Below are positions 52,844 to 62,946 of a DNA stretch of 64,000 bases, piece by piece. The translations under genes were made by a program, and so were the position numbers. The notes beneath the pieces were generated by a model that was given only the letters and a program-made list of their open reading frames with translations, did not search any database and was not told the origin of the DNA. The first letter of the stretch is position 1. Each line of letters opens with the position of its first letter. Source of the stretch: Streptomyces sp. H27-H5 (lineage in GTDB: Bacteria > Actinomycetota > Actinomycetes > Streptomycetales > Streptomycetaceae); assembly GCF_026627505.1 (NCBI RefSeq), contig NZ_JAPNLK010000038.1:17234-81233 (forward strand), written 5' to 3'.

Positions 52844-53396
52844 TCTGCGCGACCTCGGCGCGGCCGAGCCCGGCGGCGAGCACCACGCAGTAGTGCCGCA
52901 GGTGCCGCGACGGGTCCTCCCGCAGCGGCACCATGGCCAACCAGATCTCCCCGGCCCGGGGGCGCGCCCCGCGCGTGCGGTCCCAGCGGCGCACGCCGAG
53001 GTACACGGCGAGGGCGGCCAGCCCGGCGGCGCCGCTCGTCAGGGCGCCGCGTGCGTTCCACGATTCGATGTCCTCCACCCGGTGCCCGGTGTAGAGCACC
53101 GCGCCCGCGACGACGGCGAGGAGGAGGGCCCCCCGGGCCAGGAACCGCCACCACACGAAGCCGGCGGTACCCCGACCGGCGAGGGCCGTGACGGCGAGCG
53201 CGACCACGACGGGTATGCCGTACAGGATCGCCCAAGCCCCGGGGCCCTCCACGCGTACCGGCGGGTCCTGCCGGGCCATGAGGTCGGGGATCAGCACCGG
53301 TGTGGCGAGCAGCCCTCCGACGATGACCACCAGGTTGAGCAGCAGATATCCCACGCACCCGATTCCGGCGCAGGACGTGTCGTCTCGACGAGCCAC
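52589..53396 (-). pseudogene. Four-helix membrane protein gene with an apparent frameshift
   Basis: From GTG 53396 (preceded by GGGGGAG) 186 codons encode four membrane helices: CVGYLLLNLVVIVGGLLAT, AILYGIPVVVALAVTALAG, ARGALLLAVVAGAVLY and SGAAGLAALAVYLGV. After AEVAQIT (about 52839) the frame becomes nonsense, but shifting by one base at the G-run 52838-52840 yields a clean continuation KDKDGRRDHVRLPNDGWDEV and RPHWVEIGREPRVVRYRKFL, ending with TGA at 52589-52591. The total would be about 268 residues. Either a true one-base mutation or a sequencing error explains it. I do not recognise the family. Confidence 0.7.
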
Positions 53397-53458
53397 CAGT
53401 TCTCCCCCCAGCTCACCGGCGGCAGGCCAACGCACCCGGCGGGCTCCTGTGGGGCGAA

Positions 53459-54007
53459 TCAGCTGTCCCAGGACGGGCGTTGCCACTCATCGGCGGGCAG
53501 TCCGAGGATCATCTCGTCGACGAAGGCCCCGTACACCCACGCGGAGCGCCGCAGGGTGCCCTCGACCTGGAAGCCCGCGCTCTGTGCGGCCCGGATCATG
53601 GCCGGGTTGTCGGCGAGGGTCTCCAACTGGAGCCGGTGCAGACCGCGCACGGTGAACCCGTAGTGGCACAGGAGCTGTACGGTTTCCGCGCCGATCCCGC
53701 GGCCGCGGGCGCCGGGCAGGAGGGACATCCCGAGGTGGGCGCCCCGGTTGTGGAGGTCGATGCCCCACAGCAGGGCCTCGCCGGCGAGTTCGCCGGTGGC
53801 CAGGTCGACGACGGAGAAGGCGGCCTTGCCGTCGTCGGAGGGCCCGTCGGGTTCGTAGGGGGAGTGGCCGCTCGCCAGGGTCAGCGGGCGCCAGGGGCGC
53901 GAGTCCGACCGGGCGTGGTTCGGGACGTCGTCGTAGAGTCCGGCGTGCAGGATCGCCACGTCGTCGGGGTGGCGGGCGCGCAGCCCGGCCAGCTGTCCAG
54001 TGATCAC
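53459..54007 (-). CDS. GNAT acetyltransferase (RimJ/RimL type)
   Basis: The 182-residue protein has the GNAT core: FSVVDLATGELAGEALLWGI, AHLGMSLLPGARGRGIGAET with the acetyl-CoA loop R-G-R-G-I-G, and LETLADNPAMIRAAQSAGFQ. The substrate could be a protein N-terminus or small amine. GTG 54007 has little ribosome-site sequence, while TAGTAAT lies about six bases upstream with TTGTGA 18 bases before it, so the mRNA may be leaderless. Confidence 0.9.
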   Translation of the reverse strand: MITGQLAGLRARHPDDVAILHAGLYDDVPNHARSDSRPWRPLTLASGHSPYEPDGPSDDGKAAFSVVDLATGELAGEALLWGIDLHNRGAHLGMSLLPGARGRGIGAETVQLLCHYGFTVRGLHRLQLETLADNPAMIRAAQSAGFQVEGTLRRSAWVYGAFVDEMILGLPADEWQRPSWDS

Positions 54008-54128
54008 CCCGTATTACTAGCCGCGGGCCGGCCCCCTTCACAACCGGAATACGGCCGCGGGCGCCCGGACGCGCCGACGCCCCGGCCGGGAGGTGCCGGT
54101 CGGGGCGTCGGCGGACACGCGGTGGGCG

Positions 54129-56348
<2,220 letters not shown>

Positions 56349-56573
56349 CGGATGCTCCGCTCCACAGTCTGCGTCTCTCGTCTGCAACATTGCTCGACAT
56401 CAAGATATCTCGTGATCGGACCGGTCTGGACAGCCCCCTGCCGGAACCCGGGGGAGACACGCGTCACCCGGCGCCGCCCGCCCGGTCGACGCGGCCGCGG
56501 CCCGGGACGGGGAGGGACCGTCCCGGGCCGCGGATGCGGGCGCCGGAGGGGGGCGCGGGGTGCGGGGGGCGGG

Positions 56574-57419
56574 TCAGCCGATGTGGAAGGGGTCCCCGTA
56601 GACCTTCCAGTCGAGCGGGGTGTCGAGGTTCAGGTTCCCCTTCTTCAGCCACACCCGCTGGGCGGTGTCGACGCGGCTGGTGTCGCTGTGGGCCTCCTCC
56701 TGCTTCATCGCCCAGACGCGGGCGTCGAGGAAGGCGTTCAGCCAGGTGGTCTCGTTGCCGCCCTGGGCCGGGGGCTTGGCCTTGGTCAGGGCGCGCTTGC
56801 GGATGTTGCGGAAGCTGGTGGAGTCGCTTCCGTCGCCGTGCATGACGATGGCGTCGTAGTAGGCGAACTGGCCGAGGGTGCCGATGCCGTCGGTCTTGCC
56901 CTGCTTGACGGCGGGGTTGAAGTAGACCCGGTCGCGCTCGTGGTCCTGGGCCTTCTTGAACTCCGTGTCCTGGGCGGCCTTGGCCCAGTCCTTGGTGAAG
57001 TTCGGGTCGAGGCCGGCGTGCGAGTCGCTGCCGTCGACCTTGCGCAGCGCCGGGAGGTACTTCGCGAGCACGTTGCCCGGCTTGACCTGCGTGTAGTACT
57101 CGACGAGGTCCAGCATGTCGCCGGTGCCGGAACAGAACCCGATGATCCCGGCGGTGTAGCCGCGGCCGTCGTCGATGTCCTCTATGTACTTGTACTGCGC
57201 CTTCCAGTCCAGCGAGGAGTTCTCCGCGCTGGAGACGATCTGCATGGCGATGTCCTTCTTCGCCGGGTCGTCGAGTCCGGTCGCGGCCGCCGCGGTGGAA
57301 GCGGCGGGTGCGGTGGCCGGGGCCACCGTGGCGTGGGCCGCGACGGGCGCGGCGAGCAGGGCGGCGCCGAGCAGGGCGCCGAGCGCGACGGTCCTGTTGT
57401 TGCGTTGGGGGGTGAACAC
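56574..57419 (-). CDS. csnA: Secreted GH46 chitosanase
   Basis: The 281-residue precursor has a Sec signal peptide and then a GH46 domain: GLDDPAKKDIAMQIVSSAEN, SSLDWKAQYKYIEDIDDGRG, YTAGIIGFCSGTGDMLDLVE and later TWLNAFLDARVWAMKQEEAH. The catalytic Glu lies in SSAENSS and the Asp in IDDGRGYTAG. It hydrolyses chitosan outside the cell. GGAGG precedes GTG 57419. A 15-base palindrome, TAGGAAACTTTCCTA, lies about 40 bases upstream and resembles the CsnR box known for streptomycete chitosanase genes, so repression relieved by chitosan oligomers is likely. Confidence 0.95.
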   Translation of the reverse strand: MFTPQRNNRTVALGALLGAALLAAPVAAHATVAPATAPAASTAAAATGLDDPAKKDIAMQIVSSAENSSLDWKAQYKYIEDIDDGRGYTAGIIGFCSGTGDMLDLVEYYTQVKPGNVLAKYLPALRKVDGSDSHAGLDPNFTKDWAKAAQDTEFKKAQDHERDRVYFNPAVKQGKTDGIGTLGQFAYYDAIVMHGDGSDSTSFRNIRKRALTKAKPPAQGGNETTWLNAFLDARVWAMKQEEAHSDTSRVDTAQRVWLKKGNLNLDTPLDWKVYGDPFHIG

Positions 57420-57457
57420 AAGGCCTCCATGCGGTGGTTGAGGCTTCCCGATTCGGT

Positions 57458-57472
57458 TAGGAAACTTTCCTA
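57458..57472. promoter_or_regulatory. Palindromic operator of the chitosanase gene (CsnR-box-like)
   Basis: TAGGAAA-C-TTTCCTA is a perfect 7-1-7 palindrome at 57458-57472. From memory, streptomycete chitosanase genes carry a very similar GAAA/TTTC palindrome recognised by the ROK-family repressor CsnR. The regulator itself is not in this window. Confidence 0.7.
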
Positions 57473-57520
57473 CCAGATATTCGGGGCGCGGAGAACCCTT
57501 GTTGTCAGTTCCGGAGCAAA

Positions 57521-57548
57521 CCAATCCATGGCGGCTCCGGCTACGAAA
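57521..57548 (+). promoter_or_regulatory. SigK-type promoter of the second sigK operon
   Basis: CCAATCC at 57521-57527, 16 bases, then CGAAA at 57544-57548. It shares not only the two boxes but most of the spacer (TGGC and CGGCTA) with 6525-6552, suggesting the two sigK loci arose by duplication including the promoter. Confidence 0.68.
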
Positions 57549-57601
57549 CCCTCCATGTGTCACCCCTGTCAGCAGTCGCCGCTCCCGAAGGAACCCCTGC
57601 C

Positions 57602-57664
57602 ATGACCAGTACTCGAAACGGCCGGCTCCTCGGGCGAAAGGGGCTCTCGTGCGGCAACCGGTGA
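57602..57664 (+). CDS. Possible 20-residue leader peptide before sigK copy 2
   Basis: ATG 57602 has GAAGGA eight bases upstream and opens a 20-codon frame ending at TGA 57662-57664. That stop overlaps a GTG at 57661, in the sigK frame, as GTGA. The peptide is basic (MTSTRNGRLLGRKGLSCGNR). It could couple translation to sigma synthesis or adjust it. Small size makes this tentative. Confidence 0.4.
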   Translation: MTSTRNGRLLGRKGLSCGNR

Positions 57665-58236
57665 CCTTCGGCGCGGCCTGGGAGAAGCCCGGCCCCGACC
57701 TGCCCGCCCTCATGGACCAGATCGCCCGCGGCGACCAGGACGCCTTCGCCGCGCTCTACGACGTGGTCGCGGGTCCCGTCTACGGCATCGTCGTCAAGGT
57801 CCTGCGGGACCGGGCGCAGTCCGAGGAAGTGGCCCAGGAGGTGCTGATCGACGTCTGGCGGCAGGCCGCGCGCTATCGCTCCGACAAGGGCAGCGTCATG
57901 ACCTGGGTGATGACGATCGCGCACCGGCGCGCGGTGGACCGGGTCCGCTCCGCGCAGGCGGCGGCGGCCCGGGAGCAGGAGAACGCGGCGCGGGAGCACA
58001 CCCGCCCCTACGACGAGGTGAGCGAGCAGGTGGAGGTCCGGCTGGAGAGCGAGCAGGTACGCCGCTGTGTGCGCGGCCTCACCGAACTCCAGCGGCAGGC
58101 CGTCAGCCTCGCCTACTACGGGGGGCTGACGTACCGCGAGGTCGCGGAGACCCTCGGCACCCCGCTGCCCACGGTCAAGACACGGTTGCGCGACGGCCTG
58201 ATCCGCCTGCGCGACTGCATGGGGGTCAACGTATGA
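57649..58236 (+). CDS. sigK: ECF sigma factor of the SigK type, second copy
   Basis: The 195-residue protein parallels the one at 6609: AFAALYDVVAGPVYGIVVKV, SEEVAQEVLIDVWRQAARYR, GSVMTWVMTIAHRRAVDRVR and the region-4 helix AVSLAYYGGLTYREVAETLG followed by TVKTRLRDGLIRLRDCM. Two starts are possible: GTG 57649 with AAAGGGG close upstream, or GTG 57661 coupled to the leader peptide stop. Its rskA follows with an ATGA overlap. The promoter matches the shared SigK pattern, so both sigma factors may read each other's genes. Confidence 0.93.
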   Translation: MRQPVTFGAAWEKPGPDLPALMDQIARGDQDAFAALYDVVAGPVYGIVVKVLRDRAQSEEVAQEVLIDVWRQAARYRSDKGSVMTWVMTIAHRRAVDRVRSAQAAAAREQENAAREHTRPYDEVSEQVEVRLESEQVRRCVRGLTELQRQAVSLAYYGGLTYREVAETLGTPLPTVKTRLRDGLIRLRDCMGVNV

Positions 58237-58952
58237 GCACCGGGACCGACCACATGCACGCCCTCGCCGGCGCCTACGCCCTGAACGCCCTGGACTCCGA
58301 GGAACGGACCGCCTTCGAGCACCACCTGGCCCGGTGCGCGCTGTGCCCGCAGGACGTACGGGAGTTCACGGCGACGGCGGCCCGGCTCGGCTCGGCGACC
58401 GCCCTGCCCCCGCCGCCCGCCATGCGCGCGCACGTACTGGACCGGATCGACACGGTGCGGCAACTGCCCCCGGCCCGTCGCGGCATCCCGAGCCTGCGCA
58501 GGCGCGCCCTGCCGCTGGCCCTCGCGGCCTGTCTGGCCGGGGCGCTCGCCCTGGGCGGCACGGCGGTGTGGCAGCGGGACCAGGCCGTCCAGGCCGGCCG
58601 GGAGCTGCGCGAACTCCAGAACCTGACGGACGTGATCACCGCTCCGGACGCCCGGACGGTGGTGGGTCGCACCGCGTCCGGTGCGAAGGGCACGGTGGTG
58701 GTGAGCACGGCGCGGAACCGGGCCGCGTTCGTCGGCTCCGGGATGGCGCCCGCACCGGCGGGCAAGACGTACCAACTGTGGTTCGCGGACGGTCCGGGGA
58801 TGCGACCGGCGGGCCTGGTCGGCGGTGACGGAAGCACCCTGATGACCGGGCCGGTCGGCCGGGCCACCGCGGTGGGGGTCACCCTGGAGCCGGCGGGCGG
58901 ATCGCCCCGGCCGACGTCCGATCCGGTGATGCTGATGAGTCTGGCCGGTTGA
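58233..58952 (+). CDS. rskA: RskA-family anti-sigma-K factor, second copy
   Basis: The 239-residue protein has the N-terminal anti-sigma domain with HLARCALC (H-x3-C-x2-C), one membrane helix (LPLALAACLAGALALGGTAV) and an outside RskA domain with KTYQLWFADGPGMRPAGLVG and VTLEPAGGSPRP. Layout and motifs match the first copy, but the sequences differ throughout, so the duplication is not recent. It should hold the preceding SigK at the membrane. Confidence 0.93.
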   Translation: MSTGTDHMHALAGAYALNALDSEERTAFEHHLARCALCPQDVREFTATAARLGSATALPPPPAMRAHVLDRIDTVRQLPPARRGIPSLRRRALPLALAACLAGALALGGTAVWQRDQAVQAGRELRELQNLTDVITAPDARTVVGRTASGAKGTVVVSTARNRAAFVGSGMAPAPAGKTYQLWFADGPGMRPAGLVGGDGSTLMTGPVGRATAVGVTLEPAGGSPRPTSDPVMLMSLAG

Positions 58953-59069
58953 GGTCGGGCGCGCGGCCGGCCGGTTCGGATCATCGACCAGGCCGCACGC
59001 CTTCGACCGGCGGCTTTTCCGTGTCGGGCACCAGTCGTGGCGACCCCGCCCGGCTTGGTTGACTGGCCG

Positions 59070-59095
59070 GACACCACGGGGTCCGGCGTGGTGTC
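59070..59095. terminator. Hairpin downstream of rskA copy 2
   Basis: GACACCACG at 59070-59078 pairs perfectly with CGTGGTGTC at 59087-59095 around an eight-base loop. It is the first of two hairpins in the 296-base gap between the convergent rskA and corA genes; no gene is visible in that gap. Confidence 0.6.
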
Positions 59096-59139
59096 TGCGG
59101 CTCTTTCGCCGCGCCGGGTTCCGAGAAGTCGGGAGGAGT

Positions 59140-59174
59140 CCCCGCACGCCGATCGCGGTGTTCGGCGTGCGGGG
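59140..59174. terminator. Strong bidirectional hairpin between rskA copy 2 and corA
   Basis: CCCCGCACGCCGA at 59140-59152 pairs over 13 bases with 59162-59174, loop nine bases. Lacking a T-tail, it fits the long GC-rich terminators of this group. It sits between the two convergent operons. Confidence 0.7.
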
Positions 59175-59248
59175 TCCTGGCCTGCGTCCCGTACACGGGC
59201 ACGTCCCCGCCCGGGTCTCGCCGTCGTGCCGGTTCGGAACCGGCCGGG

Positions 59249-60331
59249 TCAGAGCCAGCCGTTGCGCCGGAATCCGCGGTGGATCACGAAGCAGGCGATC
59301 GCCATGACCGCGACCACCAGCGGATATCCGTACGTCCAGTGCAGCTCCGGCATGTGGTCGAAGTTCATGCCGTACACCCCGCAGACCATGGTCGGCACGG
59401 CGACGATCGCGGCCCAGGCCGTGATCTTGCGCATGTCCTCGTTCTGGGCCACGGTCACCTGCGCGAGGTGGGCCTGGAGGATGGAGTCGAGGAGACCGTC
59501 GTAGGCGCCGATCTGTTCGGTGGCGCGGGTGAGGTGATCGGCCACGTCGCGGAAGTACGCGCGGATGTCCGGCGGGATGAGCGGTATCGGCTCCGTGGCC
59601 AGCAGGTGCAGCGGTCGACCGACGGGCGCCACCGCCCTGCGCAGTTCGAGGAGTTCGCGCTTGAGCTGGTAGATCCGTCCGGCGTCGCCACGACCGCCGT
59701 ACTCGCTGAACACCGCGGTCTCGACGGCGTCCATGTCGTTCTGCACGGCGTCGGTGACAGCCACGTAGTCGTCGACCACGTGATCGGCGATGGCGTGCAG
59801 AACGGCCGCCGGCCCCTTGGCGAGTTGGTCCGGGGCGGCTTCCAGGGCCTCGCGGACGGGGCCGAGGGTGCCGCGGCCGCCGTGCCGGATGGTGAGGACG
59901 AAGTCCTCGCCGACGAAGGCCATCAACTCGCCGGTCTCCACGACCTCGCTGGTCGCGGTCAGCTCCTCGTGCTCGACGTAGCGAACGGTCTTGAACACGG
60001 CGAAGAGGGTGTCGTCGTACCGCTCCACCTTGGGCCGCTGGTGGGCGTTCACGGCGTCCTCGACGGCGAGCGGGTGCAGGTCGAACAGCCCGGCGAGCCC
60101 GGTGATCTCCTCCTGGCTCGGCTCGTGCAGGCCGACCCAGACGAACCCCTCGCCGCTCTTGCGGACCCGCCGCAGTGCCTCCTCGACCTCCCCGCAGTCC
60201 TCCTGGCGGAGGCCGTCGCGGTAGACGAGGCAGTTGACGACCGCGCTGCCGAGAGGGGAACGGGCCGGGTGGCTGAGGTCGACGGCCCGCCGGTAGCCGC
60301 GGCGGACGGCCCGGCGCAGGTTGCTGAACAT
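59249..60331 (-). CDS. corA: CorA-family magnesium/cobalt transporter
   Basis: The 360-residue protein has a long cytoplasmic N-terminal domain (VWVGLHEPSQEEITGLAGLF, LHPLAVEDAVNAHQRPKVER) and a stalk helix, then two C-terminal membrane helices with the signature YGMNFDHMPEL after the first. It forms a pentameric Mg2+ channel. ATG 60331 is used; a TTG two codons upstream is better spaced from AGGGGAG and could be the true start. It converges with the second sigK operon and diverges from blaI. Confidence 0.94.
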   Translation of the reverse strand: MFSNLRRAVRRGYRRAVDLSHPARSPLGSAVVNCLVYRDGLRQEDCGEVEEALRRVRKSGEGFVWVGLHEPSQEEITGLAGLFDLHPLAVEDAVNAHQRPKVERYDDTLFAVFKTVRYVEHEELTATSEVVETGELMAFVGEDFVLTIRHGGRGTLGPVREALEAAPDQLAKGPAAVLHAIADHVVDDYVAVTDAVQNDMDAVETAVFSEYGGRGDAGRIYQLKRELLELRRAVAPVGRPLHLLATEPIPLIPPDIRAYFRDVADHLTRATEQIGAYDGLLDSILQAHLAQVTVAQNEDMRKITAWAAIVAVPTMVCGVYGMNFDHMPELHWTYGYPLVVAVMAIACFVIHRGFRRNGWL

Positions 60332-60506
60332 GGACAACGAGGTACTCCCCTTCGGCGGATCAGCCGCCAGTCTGCCACCGCCGCGCCGGTGCCCGACCCC
60401 GGACACCACCGCGCCGGGACACGACCGCACCCGGACCCCGGCCGCGGGGCGTCAGTACGATGGCCTCCCCCGCGACAGTCGGGACGCGGACCGGAAGGCG
60501 GACGGC

Positions 60507-60941
60507 ATGAACGACCACGACGAGGGTGGCGCCGCCGGCCCGCACCCGTCCCGACGTCGGGCCCAGGGCCAGTTGGAGGCTCAGGTGCTGGCCGCGCTCG
60601 GCGAGTCCCCGGAGGCCGCCACCGCGGGCTGGGTGCAGGAGCGGATCGGCGGGGGCATCGCCTACACCACGGTGATCACCATCCTGACCCGCCTGCACGA
60701 CAAGGGCGCCGTCGAGCGGGAGCGATCCGGCCGGTCGTTCCGTTGGACGCCCGTCGCGGACGGCGCCGGACTGGCCGCGCTGCGGATGCGCAAGGTCCTG
60801 GACGGGGAAGCGGACCGTGACGCGGTGCTGGCCAGCTTCGTCACCGCCCTGTCGCCCCACGACGAGCGACTGCTGCGCGAACTGCTCGGCGGTGCGCTGC
60901 CGGGCGACGGGTCGCCCGGCTCCGGCCCGGCCCGGGCGTGA
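60507..60941 (+). CDS. BlaI/MecI-family repressor
   Basis: The 144-residue protein has the winged helix of penicillinase repressors: GQLEAQVLAALGESPEAATA, then GGIAYTTVITILTRLHDKGA and VERERSGRSFRWTPV. The C-terminal part gives dimerisation and, in partners, a cleavage site. GGAAGG precedes ATG 60507. The downstream M56 peptidase starts 14 bases after the stop, so this is a BlaI/BlaR1-like pair. No beta-lactamase gene is near; in actinobacteria such pairs often control other stress genes. Confidence 0.92.
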   Translation: MNDHDEGGAAGPHPSRRRAQGQLEAQVLAALGESPEAATAGWVQERIGGGIAYTTVITILTRLHDKGAVERERSGRSFRWTPVADGAGLAALRMRKVLDGEADRDAVLASFVTALSPHDERLLRELLGGALPGDGSPGSGPARA

Positions 60942-60955
60942 CGGGAGGGACACCG

Positions 60956-61888
60956 ATGGGCCTGCTCGTCTTCCTTCCCCTGGTCCTGCCCCTGACCGCC
61001 TGGCCGCTCGCCCGGCCGGCCGCGCAGCACCTGCACCCGCGCACCGCCACCTGGCTGCTGACCGGCGCGGCCGCCGCGCTGGCCCTGTGCAGCACCCTGT
61101 GCCTGGCCCTGCTCATGGTGGTGGGCACCGCCCAACTGCCGGGCAACCCGCTGCCCGACGCCTGGTCGGACCCCGAGGTGCGCACGGCGCTCCCCTACGA
61201 CGAGGTGGCCGGCCCCGCGGCGATCCCCGCGCTGGCGGCCGTACTCGGCTGCGCCGCGGCCGGCGCGTGGCGCGATCTCCGGGTCCGGCGCGCCTGCCGG
61301 CACGCCCTCGCGCGACTGGCCGACGGGCCGGTGGCGGTGCTGCCGGCCGCCGAACCGTACGCCTACGCGCTGCCCGGCCCGGGCCGGCACGGTGGCCGCG
61401 TCGTGGTGACGACGGGGCTGCTGTCGGCACTCGACCCCGCCGAGCGGCGCGCGTTGTTCGCCCACGAGCGGGCGCACCTCGCCGGTCGTCACCACCGGTT
61501 TCAGACGGTGGTGCGGCTGGGCGCCTGCGCCAACCCCTTCCTGCGGCCGTGGCGTTCGGCCGTGTCGTACACGGCCGAACGCTGGGCGGACGAGGAAGCG
61601 GCGGCCCGGGTCGGCAACCGGCGTACGGTCGCCACGGCCATCGGCAAGGCCGCCCTGCTCACCCGCGCCACTCCCCCGGGACTCCCCGCGGCCACGGCCG
61701 GGCCGGTGCCGCGCCGCGTGGCGGCCCTGCTGTCCCCGGCCCCGCCGGCGCCCGTCTGGCCTCCGCTGCGCACGGCGGCCGGACTGGCCACCTGGGGCGC
61801 TGCGGCGGGCACGACGGTCTCGGCGCTCTCGTCCGCGAACTCGGCGGTGACCCTGATCTGCGTCTTGAGAACCGCCACGGCCCTCTGA
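60956..61888 (+). CDS. M56-family membrane metallopeptidase (BlaR1-like)
   Basis: The 310-residue protein has several membrane helices (LLVFLPLVLPLTAWPLARP, LTGAAAALALCSTLCLALLM) and the zinc motif H-E-x2-H in ERRALFAHERAHLAGRHH. It lacks the penicillin-binding sensor domain of BlaR1. It likely cleaves the upstream BlaI-type repressor after a membrane signal. ATG 60956 has GGGAGGG six bases upstream; a GTG at 60938 that overlaps the blaI stop is the alternative. Confidence 0.92.
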   Translation: MGLLVFLPLVLPLTAWPLARPAAQHLHPRTATWLLTGAAAALALCSTLCLALLMVVGTAQLPGNPLPDAWSDPEVRTALPYDEVAGPAAIPALAAVLGCAAAGAWRDLRVRRACRHALARLADGPVAVLPAAEPYAYALPGPGRHGGRVVVTTGLLSALDPAERRALFAHERAHLAGRHHRFQTVVRLGACANPFLRPWRSAVSYTAERWADEEAAARVGNRRTVATAIGKAALLTRATPPGLPAATAGPVPRRVAALLSPAPPAPVWPPLRTAAGLATWGAAAGTTVSALSSANSAVTLICVLRTATAL

Positions 61889-61931
61889 GCCGGCCGGCGG
61901 CACCGGGGTGTCGGAGAGGGGCGCGGGCGAC

Positions 61932-62387
61932 TCAGAGGTCGAACTCGTGCGGGGGCAGGTCCAGCGCGAAGCAGGCCTCGCGCACCACGGCCTGCTCGGT
62001 CTTGTCGAAGTCCCCGTCGGCCCCGCCGATGACGATGCCTATCTGGATCACGGCGCGCGCCTCGGTCGGCTTCTTCTTCGCCTTGGCGATCTCCTGGAGC
62101 ACGCTGACCTTGCCGAAGTCGAAGTCGGCGGTGAGCTTGGTCAGGTTCGTCTCGAACCGGCGGCGCAGGTCGTCGGCGTCGAAGTTCCGCAGCACCTCGT
62201 TGCCGGCGATCAACTGCGCCACGCGCCGCCGTTCGTCGGGATCGATGGTCCCGTCGGCGGCGGCGACCAGGGCGCACATCGCCATGCTCGCGTCGCGGAA
62301 CGCGCCGCTCTTGAGGTCGTTCTTGGTTGCCACGAGCTGGGTCTGCATCGTCGATGCGGACTCCTTGATGCGGTCCCACAGGGCCAT
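61932..62387 (-). CDS. TerB-family tellurite-resistance protein
   Basis: The 151-residue protein shows the TerB helical bundle with two acidic metal-binding segments: AADGTIDPDERRRVAQLI and GGADGDFDKTEQAVVREACF. It probably binds divalent metal and acts in envelope or phage stress with TerD-like partners, which are not here. GGAG precedes ATG 62387. A palindrome lies upstream at 62410-62429. Confidence 0.94.
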   Translation of the reverse strand: MALWDRIKESASTMQTQLVATKNDLKSGAFRDASMAMCALVAAADGTIDPDERRRVAQLIAGNEVLRNFDADDLRRRFETNLTKLTADFDFGKVSVLQEIAKAKKKPTEARAVIQIGIVIGGADGDFDKTEQAVVREACFALDLPPHEFDL

Positions 62388-62409
62388 GAGAGCTCCATAC
62401 GTCGGCTTG

Positions 62410-62429
62410 CTTCTACAACACTGTAGAAG
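62410..62429. promoter_or_regulatory. Palindrome upstream of terB
   Basis: CTTCTACA at 62410-62417 and TGTAGAAG at 62422-62429 are perfect complements around ACAC. The TACA/TGTA centre recalls BlaI/MecI operators, and a BlaI-type regulator is encoded 1.5 kb away, but no matching site was seen before blaI itself. Confidence 0.5.
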
Positions 62430-62528
62430 TTACCAGGCGCCGGTGACACACCCTCACCCCCGGCGCCCCGCCGACCCGAACACCCCGACCGGCACGCCCC
62501 GACCGCACGACTCACCCCCACCGCACGC

Positions 62529-62921
62529 TCAGCCCCGGTCGACGAACACGCTGGTCGACTTCACCCGGGCGACCGCCCGCGCACCGACCTCCAGTCCCAG
62601 TTCCTCCACCGCCTCCCGCGTCAGCAGGGACACGACCCGGTGCGGTCCGGCCTGGATCTCCACCTGCGCGTCGACCGTGCCGAGTTTCACGGCCGTGACG
62701 ATGCCCGGGAAGGCGTTGCGGGCCGAGGTGGAGGGGGTCTCCTCGTCCTCGTCGCCCTCCTGCGCCACCTGCACGCAGAAGGCCGCCAGGTCCGGTCCCT
62801 CGACCATGCGCCGCGCGCCCTCCCGCCGCGTGGGGAAGCGTTCGGCGTCGGCCCAGCGGCGTGCCGTGTCGACGCTCACGCCGAGCAGTCGCGCGGCCTG
62901 GCCGATCGTGTAGGACTCCAT
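62529..62921 (-). CDS. Helix-turn-helix protein with TOBE/Mop domain (molybdate-responsive type)
   Basis: The 130-residue protein joins a MerR/excisionase-like helix-turn-helix (YTIGQAARLLGVSVDTARRW, ADAERFPTRREGARRMV) to a Mop/TOBE domain (AFPGIVTAVKLGTVDAQVEI, VVSLLTREAVEELGLEVGAR, AVARVKSTSVFV). Mop domains bind molybdate or tungstate, so it may control molybdate uptake. Transport genes are not in the window. It is 25 bases upstream of, and on the same strand as, the ArgP gene end. Confidence 0.9.
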   Translation of the reverse strand: MESYTIGQAARLLGVSVDTARRWADAERFPTRREGARRMVEGPDLAAFCVQVAQEGDEDEETPSTSARNAFPGIVTAVKLGTVDAQVEIQAGPHRVVSLLTREAVEELGLEVGARAVARVKSTSVFVDRG

Positions 62922-62946
62922 GTCGACAGCGTAGGACCTGCCCGAG

